Below the pieces are notes generated by a model. That model did not search any database and was not told the origin of the DNA. It worked only from the letters and a program-made list of their open reading frames with translations. The position numbers and the translations under genes were made by a program. This document shows, one piece after another, positions 38,433 through 48,920 of a stretch of DNA of 64,000 nt (the first letter of the stretch is position 1; each line of letters begins with the position of its first letter). The stretch comes from Plasmodium malariae (lineage: Eukaryota; Apicomplexa; Aconoidasida; Haemosporida; Plasmodiidae), in assembly GCF_900090045.1 (NCBI RefSeq), contig NC_041777.1:737501-801500 (forward strand), in the 5' to 3' direction.

Positions 38433-40067
38433 TAGTGACATAGCATGCCATGTTGTGATCCCTGTTTCTTAAATTTATTACCCGTTAAATTTTAATTGTT
38501 TTCAAATTATTTGCTTGCACAGTTAATACATAAAAGAGTAAATCTTGAATGCAGTGAAGTTAATATATTTTAATAAAAATTTTTTTAAGGTTCGTAAGGA
38601 ATATAAAGCATAAATAATTTTATCATCTATTCGATCTTTTTTTTTTTTTTAAGAAATTAAGTTCATATTTTTAAAAAAAAGTGCAACTTTTTTATGAAAT
38701 AAAAAAAAAAAAAAAAACCCAGATAATAAATAAACAAGAATCATTTCATTTTATTTATTTTTTTTTTACAGAATAGATCCCTTTATTAGACAATATATTT
38801 TATTTTGTTTTATTTGCATTGCATGTAACAAATAAAATATTATAATAAGATTTAGTACCTTTTTTTTAAAATGCTTTACAATTTTTTTTAAAAACAAAAT
38901 ATTTGGGAAATATAATAATAAAATGAGCAGCATGTCTAATTGTATAATGCATGTTTTTCTTCCTTTTTTATATATTTCTATTTAGGAAGGTACAAAATAT
39001 TTTGTGGTTTTTTACTTTTTTTTTTTTTTTTTTTGAATTTTTATCTATATTTCTCTTTTACGATAAACAGGTGAAAGTTTCCTTTTTTTTTTTTTTTTAG
39101 TGTGCACACACATTGTTCAGGCAAAAAAAAAAAAAAAAAAAAAAAAAGATCTAATTATAGCTAGATAAAACATAGAACATGGAAAACAAAAAAGAGAAAA
39201 ATTATGAAACTTTAGTAGACGCATAAGAATTTAGTGAAATTTTCTCTAGGACATGTACAAGTCATGTAAATGAAATTTAATCTACGTTCTCCAAGCAATT
39301 ATATGCTTACATGTTCATAATTTTTTTTTATGGAATATGATATGTGAGCAGAGAGTAGAACAAAATGCAAAATACAACAGAACAACAAAAAAGAACAAAA
39401 TAACAAAAGAGGAAAAGACAAAAAGAATAAAGAAATTAAAGAAAAAATTAAAGCATAACGCACTTGTCAACTCAAAATTGTCTCCTTAGCAAGACACATT
39501 TAAATAATAAAAACATATGTGTGTGTTTATATGTACACATAAATATATATATATATATACATATTAAAATAAATTATAGTGAATTATAGTAAATTATAAT
39601 AAAATATAACAAAATATAGTAAAATACATTAAAAAAACACCATAAAATACAATAAAACACAATAAAATAAATAAATACGTTCATCATTTTATCATGTTTG
39701 GGCAAATATACGTTTTCACAACACATCAAGGTCTGCTCTTTTTAATCTAATTCTTCGCAATAATATCGGTTGTATGAGTTCTTTTAAAAAAAATTAAAAA
39801 ATTGTTTTTCATCGGTATTTCACAGTAAAAGTTGTGCATAATTTTTCGAAGTTAAGGAAATTAAATACAACATGAACATATTATGAAAAATGGTTAACTT
39901 TTTTATTATTTATTCTAAAGCAGATAAAAAAAAAAAAATATATATATACATGTATGTTTAAATATATATATATACATACACATATTAAGTAACTAAGTAA
40001 ATAGATAATACATTAATGCTTTCGTCAAATGACATGAAATTTTTTTTGTTTTTGAATTATGCCGTAG
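38433..40067. other. Intergenic between prefoldin 3 and the Trp-repeat gene
   Basis: AT-rich sequence with several poly-A and poly-T runs (38223-38250, 39124-39147). A less AT-rich island at about 39720-39890 reads as coding-like on the minus strand in more than one frame, with good acceptor-like sequence, but I cannot settle a model (see findings). Confidence 0.55.
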
Positions 40068-43000
40068 ATGGGAATAAACCATGATTTTTTAGCTGGGAAT
40101 TTTATGGGATACCCTTTAGAAGAAAATAGATTCACGTAACAAAAGAAAAGGGATTTGTGTTACAAGAAGATTAAGAATGCTTTCTTATGAAATTGTTTTT
40201 CTTTCAGCCTATTTATTTATTTCTATATATTTATTTATTTTTATACATTTATTTATTTTTATACATTTATTTATTTTTATACATTTATTTATTTCTATAT
40301 ATTTATTTTTTTATTATATTATGCTACTTTGCACCTCGTTTGTAGAAGTTACAAAGATTTTAACTACAGCAAAAAAAGAGTAAACCCTTTGGAAAATCTT
40401 AATGTAATCATAAAAATATTATAATCAAGAACTTACGATGTAACGAATACATAGAAAGAATATAATCTTATACAATATTGTATTTTTTTCATGTGTTTTT
40501 CACAGAACATTTTTAATAATTCTGGGGACTACTTGATAGAATTGAACGAGCTAAGGGAATATAAGAGATTGTATGACTAAAATTAAAAGTGTCAAAACAA
40601 AAAAATGCAATATGTTTAAATGTTCTTCAATTGTCATGTTATATTATATCATGTCTTTTTTTTTTTTTTTTTTTTTTTATTATTCCGTAGAGCGACTCAA
40701 AAAATTAAAAAATATGAAAGTTGTGTGTATTCTTATAAAAACCAAATACGAAATTTGAAGGTAAAAAAAAAAAAAAAAAATTATAATACCTTTTTATCCT
40801 TTTTGCAATTACAAACATTTTCATTATGTTATTACACGTTTTTCGTGAACATGTAAAACAGTTAAAATGAAAAGAATGATTATTCCTACTTAAATTGCAC
40901 ATTATGGTAAATTAAAGAATATGCATACATATAATTATTCGTACATATGTGCATGTTTAGAAAAACAGCCTTCAGGGACCGGCAATAAACTTACAGCTTA
41001 TAAATGTTTTCGTTAACGCTATTTGTGATATAGTGGAACATCTATGTGCAGACATTAATAAACCAGGTAATAAGCGCATAATGAGGAAAAAAGAAAAATA
41101 CACACATATATATATGTACATATGCGTGTTTATATGTTTATGTAGGTATGCTTGTACGCATGTATGTATATACGATTATATTCCCGCTCAAAGAGACAGA
41201 GATTTTATTGTTTACTTCCCATTGTTAGTCTTATCTGCCCTTCCATTAATTCACACTATACTAAATTCCACCCCCGTTGTAAGAAAAAACAAAGTGAAAA
41301 ATTGCGCCAAGAAAAGCTCGCATAAGCATTCATACGTATGTATATAAATAAATAAATATATATATATATATATATGTATATGTATATATGCCCGTTTTTT
41401 GGAAAGCGCTTTAAACTTCCCATATATGCTCATGGTACCCCTTTTCAGAGAGACAAAAAAATATTCCAGTGCTCAAAATTAATACATATAACGTTAAACC
41501 GAATAAATGGAGTAAATATAATTGACGGTGGTGAAAGCATAACTCACAAGAGCGAAGATAAAATTGATCACAATGAAAACATAATTGACAGTAAGGAAAA
41601 TGTCGTTGAGGAGAAAGTGGGAAAAAATTATGAATTTATTTTTTCCCATAAAATACAGGACTTAGAGTGGCTCGCTTCTGACACTAATGATAAGGGATGG
41701 TTAGCCATTGGTGATAGATGGGAATTGTGTAAAAGAGATTTGAAATGGTTGTGTGTAAAAACAAATAACAGATCATGGTTATTATATCGTCATTTGTGGG
41801 AAAATAGTTCTAATGATTTAAAATATATATCTGTATTATTTGATGATAAAAAATGGCTACAACTATATAATGTATGGAAATTTGTACCACTGAGTATAAA
41901 ATTTAAGGCTATTTCATGTAAAGACCCTAGTATATGTAAACCTTCCTTAAGTGAGTTTATTCTGAATGACGATGATATTTACAAAAATAGTATTTTAGAA
42001 TTAACTTCAGATATATTGAAAATGCCAAGTTTAAGGAGTGACTACTTAAAATGTCATCTTAACGATAAGAGCAGTAAGTATTTATGGGGGAATGATAAGA
42101 ATACTGCTTATATGGATAAAACTTGGACTAGTGGAAATGATTTTTTAAGTTCCTATGCAAATAATAATAGGAAAGAAAATAATTTAAAGCAGTCAGTAGA
42201 AACGTATAATATGTGTGAGTTTATAAAGGGGAATAATCAAGAGGGAGAAGGTGGTCTTTTAGGCGAATCAGTTTTTAAAAGCATACGTTATGAACAACGG
42301 ACTGAAAAGGGTAGTGGTGATTGCAACTATAGGGGTTACTGTAGTGGTGATAGTAATGCTAATGGTAACGATGATAATGACTTAACGGATAAATTCGTAA
42401 ATGCAAAAACTGATGAAAAAGGAAGAGGCCGCATTACATCAATAGTTGAAAAACATCATTTGAAGAATGTACTAACTAATATGTCCAAGTCATTTTTGAA
42501 AAATCAAAAGAAGGAAGATGTTGTACCAATCAAAAAAAATGTGAACATTTTAATAAAATCACCCATTAAATATGAAGGGAAACAGATAGAAAAGAATAAA
42601 TTACCAATCATAAGGGAAAAAAGGAAGAATATCAATATTTTGATCAATGATACTAAAAATTATTATATTAATGATCAGCATAGTGAAACTTTACGCGAAC
42701 GAAATATTAGAAGCAAATTTTTTAGTCCAAAAGAATGTTTTAGCTCGGATTTTCTTTTAAAACAAATACATGAAAATGAAATTCATAAAAATATTGTTGA
42801 CGAAGGAAATAGGGTAGTAAAAAGCAAGACACATAAACATATTATCAAAAAAATAGATCTCCATACGAGCAATACAAACAAAGAAAGCTATAGTAAACAG
42901 ATAAAGGTAACAGGGGAAAGTCAAAAAGTGCAAGGAAACCTAACTCCTACACCTGGAAAAGAACAGAGGGACAGTGATATAGCTCAAAAATACATGCATA

Positions 43001-43845
43001 TGTTAGCGGAAGACACGGGAAGAATAACATCAAGGTGTAGTGCGTTGGGTTTGCTACAAAGAACAAGAGGAGATGCATCAGATGATGCACTGTTTGTTGC
43101 ACCCTCTGGTGCACTAAACGGAGATGGAGATAAAGAAATGACCCTTCCGATGAGGAATTTATCAAAACGGGATGGAAACAAATTAGGAAAAGTTCTTGCT
43201 GCATTTAAGAAGGTATTATCCCCACCAGATAGTAGCAATGATATTAACATGAAAACAAAAGAGGTGCACACTCAAAATGCACAAACAAAAAAAAGCAAAA
43301 ATAGCAATATGTATACAAACCAGATGAAGAATATTCCAAAAGAAACATATAAGGAGAATAAAAATGGACGTGTTTTTCACAATCACCCAGGGGAACTAAA
43401 AAAAATGAAATCTTCAATAATGAAGAAGCTATTAAAAATAAAAGAACAACATACAAAGATAAATCCACTTATATTAAAAAAAAGCATTTCTAAAGAATAT
43501 ATACTTAATATAAGAGGAAACATCAACTCTGATACGAATGAACAAACAACTGGTATATTGAATAAAAATGACAAACCATATATAACAAAAACAATAAATA
43601 AGGTGGACATTGTAGATTGTACCCAACGTACTATAACTTCTAATGAGGCTAGAAGCACTTTTAAGACTGGAGAAGAAAAATTAAGTAAACATGCTCTTGT
43701 AAATAATGGTATATGTATGATATCTTGAATTCTGTTGTGTTTGCAAATGAATTAATATGTCCTTTTATTAAAATATGGACAATATATTATTAATTTAGAA
43801 ATAGTTTTATTCTAATTCTAATTCTAATTCTAATTCTTATTCCTA

Positions 43846-43876
<31 letters not shown>

Positions 43877-45254
43877 TTTTGTTTATCTGAAAAGTATTTT
43901 CTAATAAATTTTTTCCTTTACTACAGAAGCCGAAATAGAAGCAGAAACAGAAGCCGAAATAGAAGCAGAAATAGAAGCCGAAATAGAAGCAGAAATAGAA
44001 GCAGAAACAGAAGCAGAAATAGAAGCAGAAACAGAAGCAGAAATAGAAGCAGAAATAGAAGCAGAAATGACAGTTAACCCATTACAGGTAGCGGAGGACC
44101 CGAAAAAGGTAATTTGTCAAAATTGAAACGCACTAGCGTATATGTACATACGACTCTTTGCATATGTTTAAGAAGCCCTCTCCCTTTTTGATGTGAATGT
44201 GCATGCACGTGTGTGCGCATGATTGTAATTGCGTATGCACGTCTACACCTATGCATTTATCCATGTCATTGTAACTGCCACTGCACTAATTTAGGGTCCT
44301 CATGGTAAGGTAACAGATTATTTCTCTGGTTTACTTAACGCGTTAAATTTGGGAATTCCTAAAAGAATTGATGAAGAATCAGATGAAAGTGTTAATCATA
44401 ATGCAAAACAGTTACAGGGGGAAGATGTCGAGGTATCAGAAGAAGAATTCAAGTTCCCACGGGAAGAAGGTAAGGAACCAGTTAAGGGAAAAAAAGAGTC
44501 TATGAAAAGAGAATCAAATTTAGAAAATAAGGAAAAAAATATAAATAGGAGTGAGGAAAAATGTAGGGTACTTATAAAAAAGAGTAACTGTGATGATACG
44601 GATGAAAATGGAATGAAACTAAAAACTAGCAGGATGTTAAGAACCACAAATTCCAGTAAGTATTTTACAAACAATAACTTAAAAGGATATTCAATAAAAA
44701 AGGAATTAATGAAAGTTAAGAAGTCTGTTGATGATGGTAATAAATTACAAGCAAAATCGCCTGTGCATGTAGTGAGGGATAGCAGGATCGAAATTTACCT
44801 AAACGGGGAAGAAAAAGAGTTTGAGGAGAAATCTGCAAGCAGGTCACCACAAGGATCGATTAGCGGGTATTCAAGTAGATCTTCAAGAGAATATTCAAAT
44901 GAAGAGATTAATAAAGCGGTAAATGAAGTACCGAATGAAAGGATACATAAAGTGCCATATGATGTGCCGGATGACGAACAAGATGAAGCACTGAATATTA
45001 TGATTAAATATTCAAACTTTAGCAAAGCAAAGAATAAATTACCATTTTTACAAAAACCTTTACTGAATAAACTTATAAAAAGTAAGCATCGTGGTATTCT
45101 GCAAAAAGTACTAGAATCCGATTTATCAGATATAAATTCTTCAAGAATGGCGGCTGAAGAAATAGCCAAACACAAAAATGCTTCGATTCATATTAATCTA
45201 AAGAGAAAAGCGTCTCTATCATCTTTAAAAATAAAGCCCATATATAAAGTTTGA
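40068..45254 (+). CDS. Conserved Plasmodium protein with tryptophan-rich triple repeat and Glu-Ala-Glu repeat, function unknown
   Basis: I assemble nine phase-consistent exons: 40068-40135, 40349-40403, 40506-40570, 40691-40760, 40961-41066, 41229-41278, 41449-43708, 43927-44108, 44295-45254, giving 1271 residues. No known family is recognised. The first ~200 residues look folded (helical, few Asn). Residues about 209-286 hold three 26-residue units of the pattern DL.WL......WL.....W, described under findings. Residues ~300-890 are charged and low-complexity. Exon 8 encodes about 24 EAE/EAEI/EAET units. The last exon starts GPHGKVTDYFSGLLNALNLG and continues as a basic, Ser-rich tail. If the splice G|GTATAT at 43708 is not used, the frame stops at 43728 and the rest would be a separate gene. 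There is no signal peptide or membrane helix. Localisation and role are unknown. Confidence 0.72.
43927..44070 (+). repeat. 6-bp/12-bp GAAGCA-type repeat coding for Glu-Ala-Glu
   Basis: About 24 tandem hexamer pairs of the form GAAGC(A/C)GAAA(T/C)A encode alternating EAEI and EAET. It fills most of exon 8 of the Trp-repeat gene. The intron just upstream (43709-43926) contains a TTCTAA hexamer repeat, so two unrelated hexamer arrays lie back to back. Confidence 0.85.
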
Positions 45255-45418
45255 TTCATAAACACACAAAATGTTTTGAGGTATAAAACAAAAAAAAAAA
45301 AAAAAAAAAGGCAGAGATAGATAGATATAGGGATAAAGTTGTGGAAGAAGTTTAATTTCTGCGTTTTTTTATTTTTTTCGTAATAAACTGATTTTTCCAA
45401 AAATTGAATTTTTCTTCT

Positions 45419-45449
<31 letters not shown>

Positions 45450-45648
45450 GGATAATATGATATTTCCTGTAGATATTTTATTTTTTTAGCTTATCGTATT
45501 TTAACATTTCTGTGCTTTGCGTTTTCAATGTTGTATTTTTTCCGTTTGCCAAGTACATCTATTTTCTCTTAAATATACTGCAATATTTATAGAACTTAGG
45601 AAAATGGCTGAACTGTTAAGATATGTACACCCATATATACCTACATAC

Positions 45649-45687
<39 letters not shown>

Positions 45688-46390
45688 TATTACACTGCGT
45701 AAGAGGCAAATAAGACATGGGCAACCGTATTATTCACCATTTTAAAAAAAAACGTAGCTGCCCATGATTCCAACATTTTATTGACATACACTTTGCATTT
45801 ATTTAATTTATTTTTAAAAAAAAGAAAAGTGAAAAAAAGAAGGGATAAGTAAAGAAAAGTTTGCAAAAGGATAAGAAACGAATGCAAGAGGATAAGAAAA
45901 GTTTGCAAGAGGATAAGAAAAGTTTGCAAAAGGATAAGAAAAGTTTTCAAAAGGATAAGAAAAATTTGCAAAAGGATAAGAAAAGTTTGCAAAAGGATAA
46001 GAAAAGTATGCAAAAGGAACGAATTATTTATGCACACCTAGCATGTGTGCAATAACTTTTTTTCTTGTGCTGTGAGTTATTTACGATATTTAATAAAATA
46101 TTGGAAAAATAAAAAGAAACGTTATTTGATAAAAATGTGCAACGGTTCATTAAAACATTTTTTTAAATTATTTCTTTTTATATATAAACATGAAATAACG
46201 AAGTTACATGTTTTGGAGCAAATTAAACTGCAATGTGTGGGTAGTTAATGCGTCTTCGCATCTATTTATAGTTTTAAGCATATGCATGTATATATACATA
46301 CATACATGCGCCTATATATATGTATGTACATATATCTATACTCATAAACGGGTTTGCAAAAGAAATGAACTCAGAAGAAGAAAAATATTC
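45255..46390. other. Convergent intergenic region with 21-bp repeat
   Basis: Lies between the 3' ends of the Trp-repeat gene and the rhomboid-like gene. It contains poly-A runs, a TA microsatellite near 45655-45681 and a 21-bp minisatellite (45863-46015). No supported gene. Confidence 0.6.
45863..46015. repeat. 21-bp minisatellite in convergent intergenic region
   Basis: About seven copies of a unit close to GCAAAAGGATAAGAAAAGTTT. The period is a multiple of three and no unit contains a stop, so a plus-strand frame of repeated Lys-Asp-Lys-Lys-Ser-Leu-Gln opens through it. It lacks a splice or start context and lies 600 bp beyond the neighbouring stop, so I treat it as non-coding. Confidence 0.8.
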
Positions 46391-47923
46391 TCACTTCAAA
46401 AATTTTAAGAAAAAAACTGCGGTGGCTAAAATTATGCCAAATATATCAGTAAAAGAAGAAGAAAGACCAAAAAATAGTTTGTGCGATTTATTACTTATTT
46501 CGTTAAGATTCTCAAGTGCTTTTTTTTTTAGATTTTGTATTTTTTTATTTAAAAACATGTTTTCTTTTTTTCTCTTCTTCATTACTGAGTCACAAGCTTT
46601 AATGGTTAGAAAATTCTTTAGTGTGTTTAAAGCTTCATTTTGGTTGTTATGAACATTGTACTTATTATATAGATATTCGTTATTATAATTATGTCTACCA
46701 TATATGAAGTCATTTCCTTGTTTTTTTTCATTATCATATTTTTCATCCGTCATTTCGTTAGTACGACTATTATTTATCCGTCTGCTGCTCTGTGGTGACT
46801 TACTTTCTAAAGCGAACTCTGAATGCTCCAGAAGGCCGTCCTTTGCGTAACCACTTAAATCATTTTTTATACCACCTGTTCCATATTTCGTATCATCTGT
46901 AGAATTCCCTTTAATTTTATACAATAATAAGAGTCCATAGAAGCTTGAAAACAAATAGGGTACAATCAAGATGGAACAGTGTATAGGTATATTTTTCCAA
47001 ACAGAACAATTTTTGAAACATAAGGAGCAAAGGGCGCATATGAAGGCCATTGAGCCAGAAGGATGTATAAGCACAAAATCTACGAAATTTAATAATTGTA
47101 CTTTCTTAATGTATTTAAAAAAATAAAAAGTAATAATATTGGAAAGGAATGAACCACATAAAAATAAAGAAAAATATTTTAGAGAACCAAGTTTTTTTTC
47201 AAGAAAACGAGAAGCTAAAAAAAAGGTGGACAGCTGCACTGCGCATTGTAATATATTTTCGTTTGTAAAAAATTGGGATGTTATATACTTTATATTAATC
47301 AAGTCATTTTTATTATTTATCTTTTTATCATATTCTTCTTCTTTTCCTTCTTTTTCTTCAAAATTATGAATAATAAAATAGTTATCTAAATAGGCTAATA
47401 TTTTATCTACTTGAAATATTATACTCTCTTCATTTTCACAATCTTTCAAGTTGTAAATCAAAATTTTAAAGAAAGATGAAATTCCTATCATCCCTAAAAT
47501 AATGCAGACCGTCGCATACGGAAAGGAGTTGCTTTCTGGGTAGTACATATATTCTTTAACCTTTTTTTTTTCTCTTTCACTATCATTTGCTCTTTCTCTC
47601 TCATTTGCTTTTTCACTTTCTCTTTCTCTTCCTTTGAACAATTCTCTGCAATTTTTATAATTACCGCTGTAAGTTGTTATATTGTACATATCCTTTTTCT
47701 TATTATTCATATAAAAAACACATTCAGAAGAATAATCCAACGCACTTCTTCCTTTTAAATTACAATGATCTTTTTGTGAGGAGCTACACAAAAATAAACG
47801 TCTTTTCCTGTTAAGACATTTTTGCTTTAAAAATTTATAAGGTAATAAGTAACTACTGAAAAATATTTTTCTTCTCAAATGATTAATCATTTTAAAAATT
47901 TTCTGCTCTATACAATAACACAT
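46391..47923 (-). CDS. Rhomboid-like membrane protein, probably catalytically inactive
   Basis: Single-exon frame of 510 codons; the second Met (residue 12, MINHLRRKIFF) begins a basic, acid-free segment that would serve as a mitochondrial presequence. Membrane segments: ~136-157, ~224-242, ~250-268, ~281-303, ~310-336 and a last one at ~490-508. The third to fifth resemble a rhomboid core: FLEKKLGSLKYFSLFL fits the E...G...F pattern of rhomboid TM2-3, and HPSGSMAF (Ser289) sits where active enzymes have GxSG followed by small residues. The preceding Gly is His and no HxxG-type catalytic His is visible in the last helix (SFTDIFGIILATAVFF). A long charged loop separates the last two helices. 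Rhomboids are intramembrane serine proteases; this looks like a pseudoprotease of the family, though a TMEM115-like assignment is possible. Confidence 0.55.
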   Translation of the reverse strand: MCYCIEQKIFKMINHLRRKIFFSSYLLPYKFLKQKCLNRKRRLFLCSSSQKDHCNLKGRSALDYSSECVFYMNNKKKDMYNITTYSGNYKNCRELFKGRERESEKANERERANDSEREKKKVKEYMYYPESNSFPYATVCIILGMIGISSFFKILIYNLKDCENEESIIFQVDKILAYLDNYFIIHNFEEKEGKEEEYDKKINNKNDLINIKYITSQFFTNENILQCAVQLSTFFLASRFLEKKLGSLKYFSLFLCGSFLSNIITFYFFKYIKKVQLLNFVDFVLIHPSGSMAFICALCSLCFKNCSVWKNIPIHCSILIVPYLFSSFYGLLLLYKIKGNSTDDTKYGTGGIKNDLSGYAKDGLLEHSEFALESKSPQSSRRINNSRTNEMTDEKYDNEKKQGNDFIYGRHNYNNEYLYNKYNVHNNQNEALNTLKNFLTIKACDSVMKKRKKENMFLNKKIQNLKKKALENLNEISNKSHKLFFGLSSSFTDIFGIILATAVFFLKFLK

Positions 47924-48052
47924 ATCTCAGAAAATTTTCAACAACAATTTCTTCTTTTTAGTCTTCTCACACATTCGAATTAGTTACATATTTTGTTAAA
48001 ATTGTTAAGAAGGTATGGTAAATTATGACAACTTTTTGAAAAAGTGTTAAGA

Positions 48053-48187
48053 GGTCATATCAGAATTAGAAATTTGTTTAAAATTATTAACGCGTCATAT
48101 CAGAATTAGAAATTTGTTTAAAATTATTAACGCGTCATAACAAAATTGGTAATTTTGTTTAAAATTATTAACGCGTCATAACAAATT
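48053..48187. repeat. ~41-bp tandem repeat carrying ACGCGT boxes upstream of rhomboid-like gene
   Basis: A little over three copies of a 40-42-bp unit, each ending ATTATTAACGCGTCATA. The palindrome ACGCGT occurs at 48090, 48130 and 48171. The array starts about 130 bp upstream of the rhomboid-like start codon, where promoter elements would be expected. G/C-rich hexamers are rare in this sequence, so three phased copies stand out. A regulatory role is inference. Confidence 0.8.
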
Positions 48188-48412
48188 AGGGAATCCTTTC
48201 AAATTTATTCCAAAAATAGTCAAGTGTAGCATTCGAATATTAAAGTTATTTTATTTTATTTTAATTTATTTTGTTTTGTTCTGTTTTGTTTTATGCTTTA
48301 AAAATATTTGCTTAAAATGTGGAGAATATAGATTATGGATAAATTAAAATCTACATTAAGCAATAAATCAAAAAGAAAAAAAAAAGAAAAATGAAAAAAT
48401 GAAATAACGAAA

Positions 48413-48545
48413 AAATGTAAAAACGAAAAATCGAAAATATGAAAAAACGAAAATACGAAAAAACGAAAATACGAAAAAACGAAAATACGAAAAAACGAAA
48501 ATACGAAAAAACGAAAATACGAAAAAACGAAAATATGAAAAAACA
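48413..48545. repeat. 16-bp minisatellite
   Basis: About seven copies of GAAAATACGAAAAAAC and variants. Frames opening through it on both strands (Phe-rich on minus, Lys-rich on plus) are repeat artefacts. Confidence 0.85.
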
Positions 48546-48920
48546 AAAACAAGCATCAAATTGGAGTGGTAGATCAAAATTAAACATCAAAGACGAACAC
48601 ACATGTTTCGAAGTATCCATAATGATGCTGACGTTTGCAAAACTTTAAAAACTATATGTAAGGAAATATATTATCAAATGTATAAAATCAAATAGATCAA
48701 CAAAAGAAAAATAAACATAAAGAAAATATTAGTTATTTTAAAATAACTCCTTTGAAATATATTAAAAATTAGCTACACATACAGCATAATATTGAAGTAA
48801 GGAATAAAACACAAACCCATTGCAGCATGCAACAACTAAAAAAAAGAGAAAAAACATATATATATATCAATATGTATATATGAATGCATTTACACAGTTC
48901 TTACTAATGAAAACTTTAAA

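Larger units (their letters stand above)
47924..48920. other. Rhomboid-like gene promoter and hydrolase 3' flank
   Basis: Contains a ~41-bp tandem repeat with ACGCGT sites just upstream of the rhomboid-like start, and a 16-bp repeat further on. A short minus-strand frame starting at 48620 (MDTSKHVCSSLMFNFD) lies next to the second repeat; see findings. Nothing else is supported. Confidence 0.55.

Noticed and set aside
45861..46055. Lys-Asp-Lys-Lys repeat frame downstream of the Trp-repeat gene
   Set aside because: A 21-bp array is open in any stop-free frame; no splice or start context supports translation.
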